From assembly GCA_003563895.1 (NCBI GenBank), contig PWTK01000078.1:1-33177 (forward strand): a stretch of 33,177 nt of DNA, written 5' to 3'. A program made the translations under genes and the position numbers. Below, piece after piece: positions 1-6,761 of this stretch. How positions within the stretch are numbered: the stretch's first letter is position 1; every line of letters starts with the position of its first letter. Source of the stretch: Syntrophomonadaceae bacterium. Lineage in GTDB: Bacteria > Bacillota > Dethiobacteria > DTU022 > UBA8154. Under the pieces are notes generated by a model. That model did no database searches, was not told the origin of the DNA, and saw nothing but the letters and a program-made list of their open reading frames with translations.

Positions 1-115
1 GCGTCTGGTATTCCGCCCTTTCCCACACTGTCTCGGTGCCCTCTCTTTCGGCCTTGCGAATCATCTCCTGAACGGCCGGATCAATACTTCTCCTTTCCAG
101 CTTATCTTTTTCCAT
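1..115 (-). CDS. cooS: Carbon monoxide dehydrogenase catalytic subunit, N-terminal part (runs off the window)
   Basis: Only the first 38 codons are present. The start is the ATG at 115, preceded on the minus strand by AAAGGGGAG. The peptide carries the RRSIDPAVQEM and EGTETVWERAE stretches typical of the start of monofunctional Ni-Fe CO dehydrogenase, just before the cysteines of the B and D clusters, which would lie outside the window. The enzyme interconverts CO and CO2 in the cytoplasm and passes electrons to a CooF-type ferredoxin protein. It follows the cooF-like and FAD oxidoreductase genes on the same strand with a 63-base gap, a known Clostridial arrangement. The call rests on a short stretch plus this context. 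Confidence 0.85.
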   Translation of the reverse strand, partial: MEKDKLERRSIDPAVQEMIRKAEREGTETVWERAEYQT

Positions 116-178
116 GGCACATAACTCCCCTTTGTAATCTTGTTTATAATAGGAAAGCCGGAACGCTCTCTCAAGAGT

Positions 179-1444
179 CTAAAGGTAAACCACTTCTCCG
201 TTTATAAGACGGTTTTTGCGGTATGGCGAAAGAAGTTGTTGGCTCATAATCAGGTTGGTTAGTATCCCTGCTTTCCTGTTTTCCCCGATGATGATGTACC
301 CCACCAGCCTGTCGTCCTTCAAAACAATTTTGGTATAGGAGGGCGGTGAATCTAAATAAAGGGGACGGTATATTTCGCCAGGGAAATCCTCCTCTTTTTC
401 CGCCCAGGCCAAGCCGGCTGCGATGACCGGCAGGCCAAAAATTTCTGTGGCGTTCATGGCCATACAGCCGCTGTAGGTCAGTTCTTTCCCGGCCATGTTT
501 GCCCCGGCGACCGCTCCCTGGTCTGTTGCTTTGGGCCAAAAAGGGTGAAGGGCCGGTTTGTTAAATAATAAATCCTGGGTCAGCGTAACATCCCCGGCAG
601 CATAAACATGGGGCAGATTGGTCTGCAGTTTTTCGTTTACAGGTATTCCTTCTGCAAATTCAACATCACTTCCCTCCAGGAAGGAAACGGCGGGTTCTAC
701 CCCTTTCCCAACAACAACCATTTCCGCTTCCAATTCCTGGCCGTCGGCCAGGGTTACTTTCTTGACCCCCGAGCGGTTGCTGTGAATGAAGTCAGCCTCG
801 TTTTGGAAAAATATCTTAATGCCCTCTTTTTTAAGATGATGAGCCAGCAATTCTCCACCCTGCCAGTCCAGCATTTGCGAAAAAACCCTGTTGGAAGAAA
901 TAATTAATACCACTTCCAGGCCCAACGCCTGTAATGCCTGGGCTGTTTTTAAGCTGACCAGACCGCCTCCCAGCATTACGGCCCTTTTCGCTTCCCTGGC
1001 TCTCCGTCCGATATTATCTGCATCATTTATGGTGCGCAAAAAGTAAGTACCTGGATTTTCCAGCCCCGGGATGTTTGGCTGCACGGGATCCGCCCCGGTG
1101 GCGAGGAGCAGTTTTTCAAATTTTAGCTCTTCTTCTGCAGGCGCTTTTACGTCATTTTCAGATTTCTCATAAGTTAATAGGTTATGCCGGCCGTTGACCT
1201 GGATTGCTTTGCCGTTGATAAAGCGGACGTTGGAGCGAGCGTAAAAATCCTCAGGGCGCATGTATAATTTTTCCCGTGCTGTCCAGCCTGCGAGATAATT
1301 TGGCATCAAGGGACGGTAATAAGGCAGATGGTTTTCCGCCCCAATTAGCGCGATCTCTTCTTGCTTGTCGAACTTATTGATGGTATCTATTGCAGAGAAT
1401 GCCGCCGGTCCACCGCCTATGATGGCGTATTTGGCATAGCTCAT
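179..1444 (-). CDS. FAD-dependent NAD(P)H oxidoreductase of the CooS-CooF cluster
   Basis: This 421-residue flavoprotein belongs to the pyridine nucleotide-disulphide oxidoreductase class (NirB/rubredoxin-reductase-like), often called FNOR in CO dehydrogenase clusters. The FAD-binding IIGGGPAAFSAI motif lies at residues 8-19, a second dinucleotide fold (MLGGGLVSLKTA) near residues 155-170 binds NAD(P)H, and the C-terminal FAD motif YAAGDVT is near 280. No redox-active CxxC pair is visible, so electrons probably pass directly between flavin and partner. The start is ATG 1444 with AGAAGGTG upstream. The gene lies 15 bases after cooF and 63 before cooS. By context it would transfer CO-derived electrons from CooF to NAD(P)+. 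The direction in vivo is inferred. Confidence 0.88.
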   Translation of the reverse strand: MSYAKYAIIGGGPAAFSAIDTINKFDKQEEIALIGAENHLPYYRPLMPNYLAGWTAREKLYMRPEDFYARSNVRFINGKAIQVNGRHNLLTYEKSENDVKAPAEEELKFEKLLLATGADPVQPNIPGLENPGTYFLRTINDADNIGRRAREAKRAVMLGGGLVSLKTAQALQALGLEVVLIISSNRVFSQMLDWQGGELLAHHLKKEGIKIFFQNEADFIHSNRSGVKKVTLADGQELEAEMVVVGKGVEPAVSFLEGSDVEFAEGIPVNEKLQTNLPHVYAAGDVTLTQDLLFNKPALHPFWPKATDQGAVAGANMAGKELTYSGCMAMNATEIFGLPVIAAGLAWAEKEEDFPGEIYRPLYLDSPPSYTKIVLKDDRLVGYIIIGENRKAGILTNLIMSQQLLSPYRKNRLINGEVVYL

Positions 1445-1459
1445 GTTTTACACCTTCTT

Positions 1460-1954
1460 TCAGGACCACTGTTCTTTAAAATTGGTCAAATATTCTTTTC
1501 TTTTTTCCCTGGCATGGACAGGTACTTCCTCTAAACTCATTGCTTTTGTGGGGCAGGATGCCACGCAGGCTGGTATATCCAGATCCGGGCAGCGATCGCA
1601 TTTTAAAACCACTTTTTCCTCACGGGCCTGGGTAAGTACTCCAAAGGGACAGAGCATCACGCACATCAAGCATCCGATACATTTGTCTTTCTCGTGATGC
1701 ACCAGGCCGCTTTCTTTGTCCTGCCACAGGGCCCCGCTGATACAAGCTTTGACACATTTGGCCTCTTCACAATGTCGGCACTGCAGGGGAAAATTAAACT
1801 CCTCTCCGGCTTCAACAAAAATCCTTGCAACAGGAGGGGGGGTCTCAAAGATGGCAGAAAAAAGCTCCTTGCTTTCAGAATGTTCCACAGCACAGGCCAG
1901 CACACAGCTTTTACAAGCCACACAGTGTTCCAGTTGGATCAGTATTTCTTTCAC
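1460..1954 (-). CDS. cooF: CooF-like four-cluster ferredoxin electron carrier
   Basis: This 164-residue protein has four ferredoxin-like cysteine groups: CVACKSCVLAC, CRHCEEAKCVKAC, CIGCLMCVMLCP and CDRCPDLDIPACVASCP, enough for four [4Fe-4S] clusters. This is the CooF/HycB/DMSO-reductase-B fold. It relays electrons between CooS and a partner, here most likely the FAD oxidoreductase encoded next. I chose GTG at 1954 because AGGAGG lies 10 bases upstream and the first cluster follows within a few residues; a longer version from 2011 would add a hydrophobic, non-homologous leader. The start is divergent from the gene at 2252. A possible weak promoter (TTGTGA and an AT-rich -10) lies about 30-60 bases upstream on the minus strand. 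Confidence 0.87.
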   Translation of the reverse strand: MKEILIQLEHCVACKSCVLACAVEHSESKELFSAIFETPPPVARIFVEAGEEFNFPLQCRHCEEAKCVKACISGALWQDKESGLVHHEKDKCIGCLMCVMLCPFGVLTQAREEKVVLKCDRCPDLDIPACVASCPTKAMSLEEVPVHAREKRKEYLTNFKEQWS

Positions 1955-2251
1955 AAGCCTCGAGCCTCCTAAAATTAAAATTCGATATATTAATACTGCA
2001 GCAGGCTTCACAAGCGTTCTGAATTTCTATGGATGTACGTTTTTTGGCGCAAGACAGGAAAAATTAAATATTTTAAAAATTCCGATGGCAACACCAATAT
2101 ATCACAGGTTAAGGAGCAAAGACAATAATAATATAATGCCCGAAACCCCCGGAAACGGGGTTGGGGATACAATATAATGAAGCATTTAAAGGAAGCTTCG
2201 TATTGTTTGTAGAAAGTAAAGAATGTAAAACATTGCAGCAGGGAGGATGGG

Positions 2252-3211
2252 ATGGAGACGGAGCGCAGCTACAAAAAACCAATCATAACCAGCGTCATCG
2301 TTGGGTTGGCGGTGCTGTTCGGGCTGCTGGTGATTGCGGGGGCCGGGGATGTCATCGCCGTGTTTGCCCGCTTTGACCTGCGCTACCTGCCTTTAATCCT
2401 GATGCTGGCACCGCTCAACTACCTGCTGCGTTACGTGAAGTGGAACTATTTTCTCAAACAGGTGGGCGTGAAACCCGAACCGGCTGCAAACCGGCTGGTC
2501 TTTATGAGCGGCCTGGGCATGACAGTCACTCCGGCCAAAGTGGGGGAGCTGTTGAAATGCTATCTCTTAAAAGAGCACATGGGGACCCCGGTAAGCGTTA
2601 CTTCCCCGGTGGTGATGGCGGAACGGCTCACCGATGCGCTGGCCATGGTGCTGCTGGCTTCCATCGGCTCGCTGTATTTTGCCCATGGGCTGCTGGTGCT
2701 CGTTTTTACGACGGTCTTCCTGGGTTTTGTGGTGTTGTTTTTTCACTATGATCCCCTGTTTAACCGCTTCGCCGGCTTTTTGGAGAAGAAATGGCTCTTT
2801 AAAAGGGGATCGCAGTTTTTGCGCGAGTTTCAGCAGAGCAGCAAGACCCTTTTTACCGTGAAAAGCCTGCTCTTTACCACGTTTCTCGGTGTGGTTTCCT
2901 GGAGCTTCGAAGGGTTTGTCATCTTTTTTACGGTGAGGGCCATTGGCGGCAGCGTTTCCGTGCTGGAATCTTTTTTCGTGGTGGCCTTTTCCTCCGTGGT
3001 GGGGACCCTCTCTTTCCTCCCCGGCGGGTTGGGGGTGGCGGAGGGGAGCATCATGGCCCTCTTGCTCTTTGTGGGGTTGGGCACAGAGATGGCTGCGGCC
3101 ACCACGGTGATCACGCGTTTTTCCACCCTCTGGCTGGGGGGGGCCGTGGGCCTGTTGGGACTGTTCCTGATCCGCAAGAAATTCTTTCCTTCTTCCGAGA
3201 CGGCCCCTTGA
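2252..3211 (+). CDS. YbhN/UPF0104 family integral membrane protein (LPG-synthase transmembrane region)
   Basis: The 319-residue product is almost wholly hydrophobic, with about eight membrane segments. It shows the diagnostic stretch of the lysylphosphatidylglycerol synthase transmembrane/AglD family around residues 80-130: SGLGMTVTPAKVGELLKCY followed by VVMAERLTDALAMVLL. A second family feature, SFLPGGLGVAEG, is near residue 255. Members are thought to flip or transfer lipids or lipid-linked sugars; no soluble aminoacyl-transferase domain is present here, so the substrate is unknown. The start is ATG 2252 with GGGAGG upstream. Its stop codon overlaps the -35 box of the promoter at 3208. The gene is divergent from cooF and shows no functional link to it. 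Confidence 0.8.
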   Translation: METERSYKKPIITSVIVGLAVLFGLLVIAGAGDVIAVFARFDLRYLPLILMLAPLNYLLRYVKWNYFLKQVGVKPEPAANRLVFMSGLGMTVTPAKVGELLKCYLLKEHMGTPVSVTSPVVMAERLTDALAMVLLASIGSLYFAHGLLVLVFTTVFLGFVVLFFHYDPLFNRFAGFLEKKWLFKRGSQFLREFQQSSKTLFTVKSLLFTTFLGVVSWSFEGFVIFFTVRAIGGSVSVLESFFVVAFSSVVGTLSFLPGGLGVAEGSIMALLLFVGLGTEMAAATTVITRFSTLWLGGAVGLLGLFLIRKKFFPSSETAP

Positions 3212-3236
3212 CATGCCCCAAACGCCTCATTATAAT
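3208..3236 (+). promoter_or_regulatory. Consensus sigma-A promoter
   Basis: TTGACA at 3208-3213 and TATAAT at 3231-3236 are separated by 17 bases, a perfect match to the housekeeping consensus. The -35 box overlaps the stop codon of the upstream membrane-protein gene. Transcription would start near 3243 and run into a 16-codon ORF and an intrinsic terminator. Confidence 0.8.
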
Positions 3237-3327
3237 AAGGGGTGAAAGGGCCTTGACGGGCAAACCGATGGGCCCGCAGGGACCCCTTACCTGCTGACAT
3301 GGTACTGCTCCGAAAGGAGGTGGTGCT

Positions 3328-3378
3328 ATGTTGGCCAGGAGGTTCCTGTTCAGAGGGAGGTTGTCCTTCATCTCATAG
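3328..3378 (+). CDS. Putative 16-residue small peptide
   Basis: ATG 3328 is preceded by AAAGGAGG with an ideal spacing of seven bases. It opens a 16-codon frame ending with TAG at 3376, starting MLARRF and rich in Arg, Phe and Leu. The frame sits between a consensus promoter and an intrinsic terminator that begins 25 bases after the stop codon. The Shine-Dalgarno is partly sequestered in a GAAA-capped hairpin. No homologue is recognised. It could be a leader peptide or small amphipathic peptide. The ribosome site is strong, but a frame this short could be fortuitous. Confidence 0.4.
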   Translation: MLARRFLFRGRLSFIS

Positions 3379-3403
3379 GAAGGGCACCGCCGAAATCTGA
3401 GAC

Positions 3404-3427
3404 CCCCGGCCGCTAGGCCGGGGTTTT
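3404..3427 (+). terminator. Intrinsic terminator
   Basis: An 8-bp GC stem (CCCCGGCC 3404-3411 with GGCCGGGG 3416-3423) with a GCTA loop is followed by TTTT. It closes the short transcription unit that starts at the promoter at 3208. Confidence 0.75.
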
Positions 3428-3750
3428 CAAATTTCCTTTGACCCTTTTGGACAGGAATATGTGTGTGCATTGTAGAAGTAATCTGAGAACAAGGAAACCC
3501 GCCTTTTCCTTGACCTGGCCGGGTCGTTAACCGCACAACGCTTCCATGGGCGCAATCGTGTCCCGCAAACAAGCCACCCCGTGAATGCAGCAGCCGTATC
3601 CAGCGGGAGAGGCGTTCCGGGCAAGAAACATGACGGGGCTTCGCCTTCCCGGCGTGCCCGTCCCTCAGTGGGCCTAGGCCGGCCGGTTTTGTAGAAAAGA
3701 CAATGCCTTCCTCCTATGGGTGCAGCCGGACGGGCTTCCGCGTTTTTTGT

Positions 3751-3893
3751 AAAACGATTATCGATTTAGCTCAGGTACCCTTTAAACATGATGCGCTGGC
3801 TAAATGGATTCCAGTGCCACAGGTGCGGGTATGAGCGTACTTACGAGATTGTAACCAAGAAACTGCCCTTTCCTGAGTTAATGGGGTAGCCAC
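3751..3893 (+). repeat. Dispersed repeat copy 1 carrying a transposase-like zinc-ribbon remnant
   Basis: About 140 bases here match 24596-24740 in the same orientation at roughly 85-90% identity by eye, from CGATTATCGATTT through CTGCCCTTTCCTGAGTTAAT. Both copies encode the same short frame, here starting near 3788 (MMRWLNGFQCHRCGYE) and ending at the TAG at 3890-3892. RW-x-NGF-x-CxxCGYE resembles the N-terminal zinc ribbon of IS1595-type transposases (RWPDGFxCPRCG). The piece is far too short to be a transposase and lacks the DDE domain. I read it as an insertion-sequence remnant or derived non-autonomous element; the IS family is an inference from the motif. Confidence 0.65.
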
Positions 3894-3922
3894 ATTTTGT
3901 AATTGATGGAGGAGTGTGGCGC

Positions 3923-4171
3923 ATGGCAAAATGCCATCAATGCGGGCTGGAGGTCGAAGCGGGCAAGAGCAGGGAACACCTGGTGAGAGCAGGCTACACC
4001 CTCTCGGCGTTTCCCCTGCTGAATTACAGAAGGTTGACCCTCTGCTTCGAATGCCTGGAGAAGCAGAAGAGAAGGGACAAGGTGGAACAGGTGCTGGCCG
4101 TTATCGCGCTGGTGCTGGTCGTTTCCGTGCTGACATTTGGCTTCCTGATGCTTTTCGGCGTGGTGAAATAG
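3923..4171 (+). CDS. Small zinc-ribbon membrane protein
   Basis: This 82-residue protein begins MAKCHQCGLEVEAG. It has an N-terminal CxxC (CHQC), a second CxxC (CFEC) about 38 residues later, and one C-terminal transmembrane helix near residues 57-78. The two pairs could bind one zinc ion on the cytoplasmic side of a single-pass protein. I chose ATG 3923, which has GGAGGAG eight bases upstream; a GTG at 3914 lies on top of that site and is unlikely. It is followed after 138 bases by the gene at 4310. No specific function is recognised. Confidence 0.7.
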   Translation: MAKCHQCGLEVEAGKSREHLVRAGYTLSAFPLLNYRRLTLCFECLEKQKRRDKVEQVLAVIALVLVVSVLTFGFLMLFGVVK

Positions 4172-4309
4172 CGATCGACCCGCTTTAAGCACCGCTCGCC
4201 CGAATTGGCCAGGCTTTTGGTCGAAAACCTGCGAAAACGGAAAACAGTAATCGGGCGGTTTCCTCGCCCGGGCCCTCGTCTCTGGCTTGTACAGGTTAGG
4301 AGGATTTTG

Positions 4310-5041
4310 ATGGATGAGAATAAAATCAGGGAGGTCCTGGAAAGGACCGAAATCTTGAAACATCCCCGGCAGCTGCTTGAAACCTTCGGCTCCTCCATGG
4401 TCACCTATTATATCCTTTCCAGGTCGGTTTATGATGAGCTTGCGAGAAGTGGAAAGGTGGACACGGTGCTGCGCAGGGGAGAGCTGACCTGGGAGCAGCC
4501 CCGCCTAATCACCCCCCAGCACATGCTGCGGATGGAGGGTTTCAGCGAAGAGGGGACGGAAGCGCTGAAGTACCTGGCCCGGGAAAACCCCAACCTGGCC
4601 GCCCTGCTCTATACCATCCGCTATGAAAAAAAACACGAGCAAATGGAGGTGCTCTCCGAGACCCTGGAGGGGGTTAAGGAGAAAATCGAAAGGGAGATCG
4701 ATCGCAAAAAAGACCCCCTTTCCGTGATCATTAAAGGCGTTCCCGGTTTCTGGGATGTGTCTTTAATGAAATTTGTCCACGAGATGGTGCTCAAAAGCGC
4801 CTACTACTCCCAGTTTCCCACCTTCAGGAAGAGGGGTTTTATCCGGACAGACAGCTCGGGATACCCGGAAGTGGTCCGCGACGAGCAGGGCATCCCCAAG
4901 GCGGCCCGGGAAAAGATCGAAAAACTGTTCAAGCAGGTGAAAAGCGGCGAGATAGAGGCCTCCCGGCTCAAGGAAGAGCTGGACTACTGGGGGGTTTACG
5001 AAATTTACGAGGACCGGTTCCTGGATCTGTTCAGGAAATAA
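4310..5041 (+). CDS. Conserved-looking hypothetical protein, largely helical
   Basis: This 243-residue soluble protein matches no family I recognise. It is rich in charged residues and probably helical: residues 1-60 hold predicted helices (LERTEILKHPRQLLETFG), 120-150 is strongly charged (EVLSETLEGVKEKIEREIDRKK, possibly coiled-coil), and the C-terminus is Lys/Glu rich. There are no cysteines, signal peptide or membrane segments. ATG 4310 is chosen because TTAGGAGG lies six bases upstream; an in-frame extension to 4205 has no ribosome site. The regulator gene begins 19 bases after its stop, so the two are probably co-transcribed, hinting at a link to tungstate/molybdate control, but this is context only. 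Confidence 0.7.
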   Translation: MDENKIREVLERTEILKHPRQLLETFGSSMVTYYILSRSVYDELARSGKVDTVLRRGELTWEQPRLITPQHMLRMEGFSEEGTEALKYLARENPNLAALLYTIRYEKKHEQMEVLSETLEGVKEKIEREIDRKKDPLSVIIKGVPGFWDVSLMKFVHEMVLKSAYYSQFPTFRKRGFIRTDSSGYPEVVRDEQGIPKAAREKIEKLFKQVKSGEIEASRLKEELDYWGVYEIYEDRFLDLFRK

Positions 5042-5060
5042 ATCGGTTAAAGGTGAGCTC

Positions 5061-6245
5061 ATGATGGATGATTTTTCCAAGCTGTTTCGGGTGACGGTTG
5101 AGCTGAAGGGGGAAAAACGACTCTCGGCGAGCGATTTGTTCGATCTTCTGGAAAACATATTGATTTACGGTTCCATCAGTCGTTCAGCGTCGGAACAGGG
5201 TGTTTCTTACCGTTATGCGTGGGGGCTCATCCGGTCTGCTGAAAAGACCCTCGGACTGAAACTGGTCTACAGGCAGGCAGGAGGGCACGCCGGTGGCGGC
5301 ACTTCCCTTACCGGAGAGGGCCGGATTCTTTTGGAGCAGTATGCACTGTTCAAACAGGAGATGGACACCCAGCTTCTGCGGTTTGTTGGCCGGGCTGCTC
5401 TTGCCGGCAGAATGCCGCCTTCGGAACGGACTGCCGGCGTGGAGACCTCCGAAAGGCACCTTTTATTGGCGAGCACCATGGAACCGGCTGAAACGGGCCT
5501 GCTGGATGTGCTGGAACAGGCCTTTTTTCAGTCTTTTGGGATACTGGTCCGGCATATCGCCCTCGGCAGCGGCCGCGCGCTGCAAATTGCCAAAAAAGGG
5601 CGGATCGATTTGACTCTTACGCACGCCCCCGAGTTGGAGGCAGAGTTTGTGCGCGACGGTTGGGGAAAAACGAGGCATCCAGTGATGTCCAACGATTTCC
5701 TCGTGGTCGGCCCTGCTGCTGACCCGGCTGGCCTGAGGGTCTCCAGCGGCACCGGCAGCGCCAAAGAGGCTTTCAAGAAAATCGCCCTTTCCCGTGCGCC
5801 TTTTATCAGCCGCGGTGACCGCTCCGGCACACATCTGCGAGAACTCAGCCTTTGGGAATCGGCGGGGGTATCTTCCGAAGGAGAGTGGTATATGGTATCC
5901 CCCGGCATCGTAGGCAACACGGGTGCGCTTCGCGTTGCCGTGGAAAGGCAGGCCTATGTATTCATTGATCGGGCCGCGTTCCTTCTCTCGGGAGTTGGTG
6001 AAAAAATGGAGGTTTTTTGCGACAGAGAGCAGGAAAGTGCCCTTTCCGAGGAGTTGGAAAACATATTCAGCATGATCGTGCTCAACCCGGTGAAGATGCC
6101 GGCGATCAATGAAGAGGATGCAGCCCTTTTTGCCCGGTGGATACGGGAGGAGGAGGCGCGCAATATCATTGCCAACTTCGGTCGGGAAAGTTTCGGCAGG
6201 CCTTTATTTTCCATACCTGAGCCCTCTTCAAGCGGGGGTATTTGA
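5061..6245 (+). CDS. Transcriptional regulator: ModE-type winged helix fused to a TupA-like anion-binding domain
   Basis: This 394-residue protein has two parts. Residues 1-100 match the ModE/LysR winged helix, including GSISRSASEQGVSYRYAW and the ModE-like wing GGHAGGGTSLTGEGRILLEQY. Residues 130-380 resemble the tungstate-binding protein encoded at 6762: GLLDVLEQAF, NDFLVVGPAADPAG and FISRGDRSGTH align with GLLDELLPAF, NDFVLVGPAGDPAG and FISRGDDSGTH. No signal peptide is present, so the binding domain is cytoplasmic. The most likely role is a tungstate or molybdate sensor controlling tupABC. The TTTS segment of TupA is replaced (STMEP), so ligand specificity may differ. ATG 5061 follows AAAGGTGAG. 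Confidence 0.85.
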   Translation: MMDDFSKLFRVTVELKGEKRLSASDLFDLLENILIYGSISRSASEQGVSYRYAWGLIRSAEKTLGLKLVYRQAGGHAGGGTSLTGEGRILLEQYALFKQEMDTQLLRFVGRAALAGRMPPSERTAGVETSERHLLLASTMEPAETGLLDVLEQAFFQSFGILVRHIALGSGRALQIAKKGRIDLTLTHAPELEAEFVRDGWGKTRHPVMSNDFLVVGPAADPAGLRVSSGTGSAKEAFKKIALSRAPFISRGDRSGTHLRELSLWESAGVSSEGEWYMVSPGIVGNTGALRVAVERQAYVFIDRAAFLLSGVGEKMEVFCDREQESALSEELENIFSMIVLNPVKMPAINEEDAALFARWIREEEARNIIANFGRESFGRPLFSIPEPSSSGGI

Positions 6246-6761
6246 AAACGCGGCTTAAAGAATCCAGGAAAACTGTTTTAAAGACAGAAGTTTTCGTACC
6301 GTTATCATAAAAGCGAACAACAAATTTATGGAGTTAGCGGCAGCATCGCGGGGGCAGTAAATGTGCGATATAGCTTGAAATTCCCTCCACTGCTTTTTTC
6401 TGCAAGAGCTCCAGAGCCTTGAAATAATGGAGCTTTGTGGGACCGATTCTGCGGACTGTAAGTCGTTCAATTATCGTTCCATAAAAAGGGTGCAGCGCAA
6501 AGGGCTTTATTTGTTGACACCGCCTGTAGAAGTTCTATATAATATATGCGATGACTCCCGATTCAATAAATCCCCGATTCCCCATTTCTTCGCACAAATG
6601 GCATTATTTACGACGGGGTGTTCAAAGCTTGCGGCACCGTTTTGTCCAGGCGGGGCGCAAAAAACACCAGAAGACAGAAAAAAAGGGGTCTTTTTTTGGC
6701 CCTCGATATGCACAGAAATGCATAATGCTTTTTTTGCCTCTGCGGGAAGGAGTGCGGGTTT
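6246..6761 (+). other. Regulatory intergenic region before tupA
   Basis: This 516-base stretch has no convincing gene. It contains the promoter at 6514-6543, an AT-rich partial palindrome over the -10 box, and a transcribed leader of about 210 bases. In the leader, A7G (6679-6686 region) can pair with CT7 just downstream across a GGGT loop, a possible weak attenuator hairpin. The 6246-6510 part has no feature I can assign. Confidence 0.5.
6514..6543 (+). promoter_or_regulatory. Promoter of tupA, with possible ModE-like operator over the -10 box
   Basis: TTGACA 6514-6519 and TATAAT 6538-6543 are separated by 18 bases. The segment 6535-6552 (CTATATAATATATGCGAT) overlaps the -10 box and recalls half of the E. 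coli ModE box (TATATAnCGAT). This would suit repression by the ModE-like regulator encoded just upstream. The promoter call is good; the operator is speculative. Confidence 0.65.

Larger units (their letters stand above)
3243..3427 (+). ncRNA. Candidate short structured transcript (promoter-to-terminator unit of about 185 nt)
   Basis: The predicted transcript runs from just after the perfect promoter to the terminator. Its leader can form adjacent helices: GGGCC 3248-3252 with GGCCC 3271-3275, then GCAGG 3276-3280 with CCTGC 3290-3294, then CTCC-GAAA-GGAG at 3308-3319, whose 3' arm is part of the Shine-Dalgarno of the 16-codon ORF. It resembles no riboswitch class that I can confirm by eye. 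It could be an sRNA, a leader-peptide unit or a small-protein mRNA. No protein gene follows within 490 bases, which argues against simple attenuation of a downstream gene. Confidence 0.35.
3379..3922. other. Intergenic stretch with terminator and repeat copy 1
   Basis: No protein gene was recognised here. It holds the terminator at 3404-3427 and, at 3751-3893, the first copy of a roughly 143-bp repeat. The 3428-3750 part is unassigned. Candidate frames in it lack both a ribosome site and recognisable protein similarity. Confidence 0.6.

Noticed and set aside
1-14. The first 14 bases recur at 24788-24801.
   Set aside because: A 14-base match is expected about once or twice by chance in 33 kb and the flanks do not extend it.
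3255-3300. Resemblance of GGGCAAACC to the cyclic di-GMP-I riboswitch core.
   Set aside because: The GACGCAAAGCC partner strand and the second helix of that class are absent.
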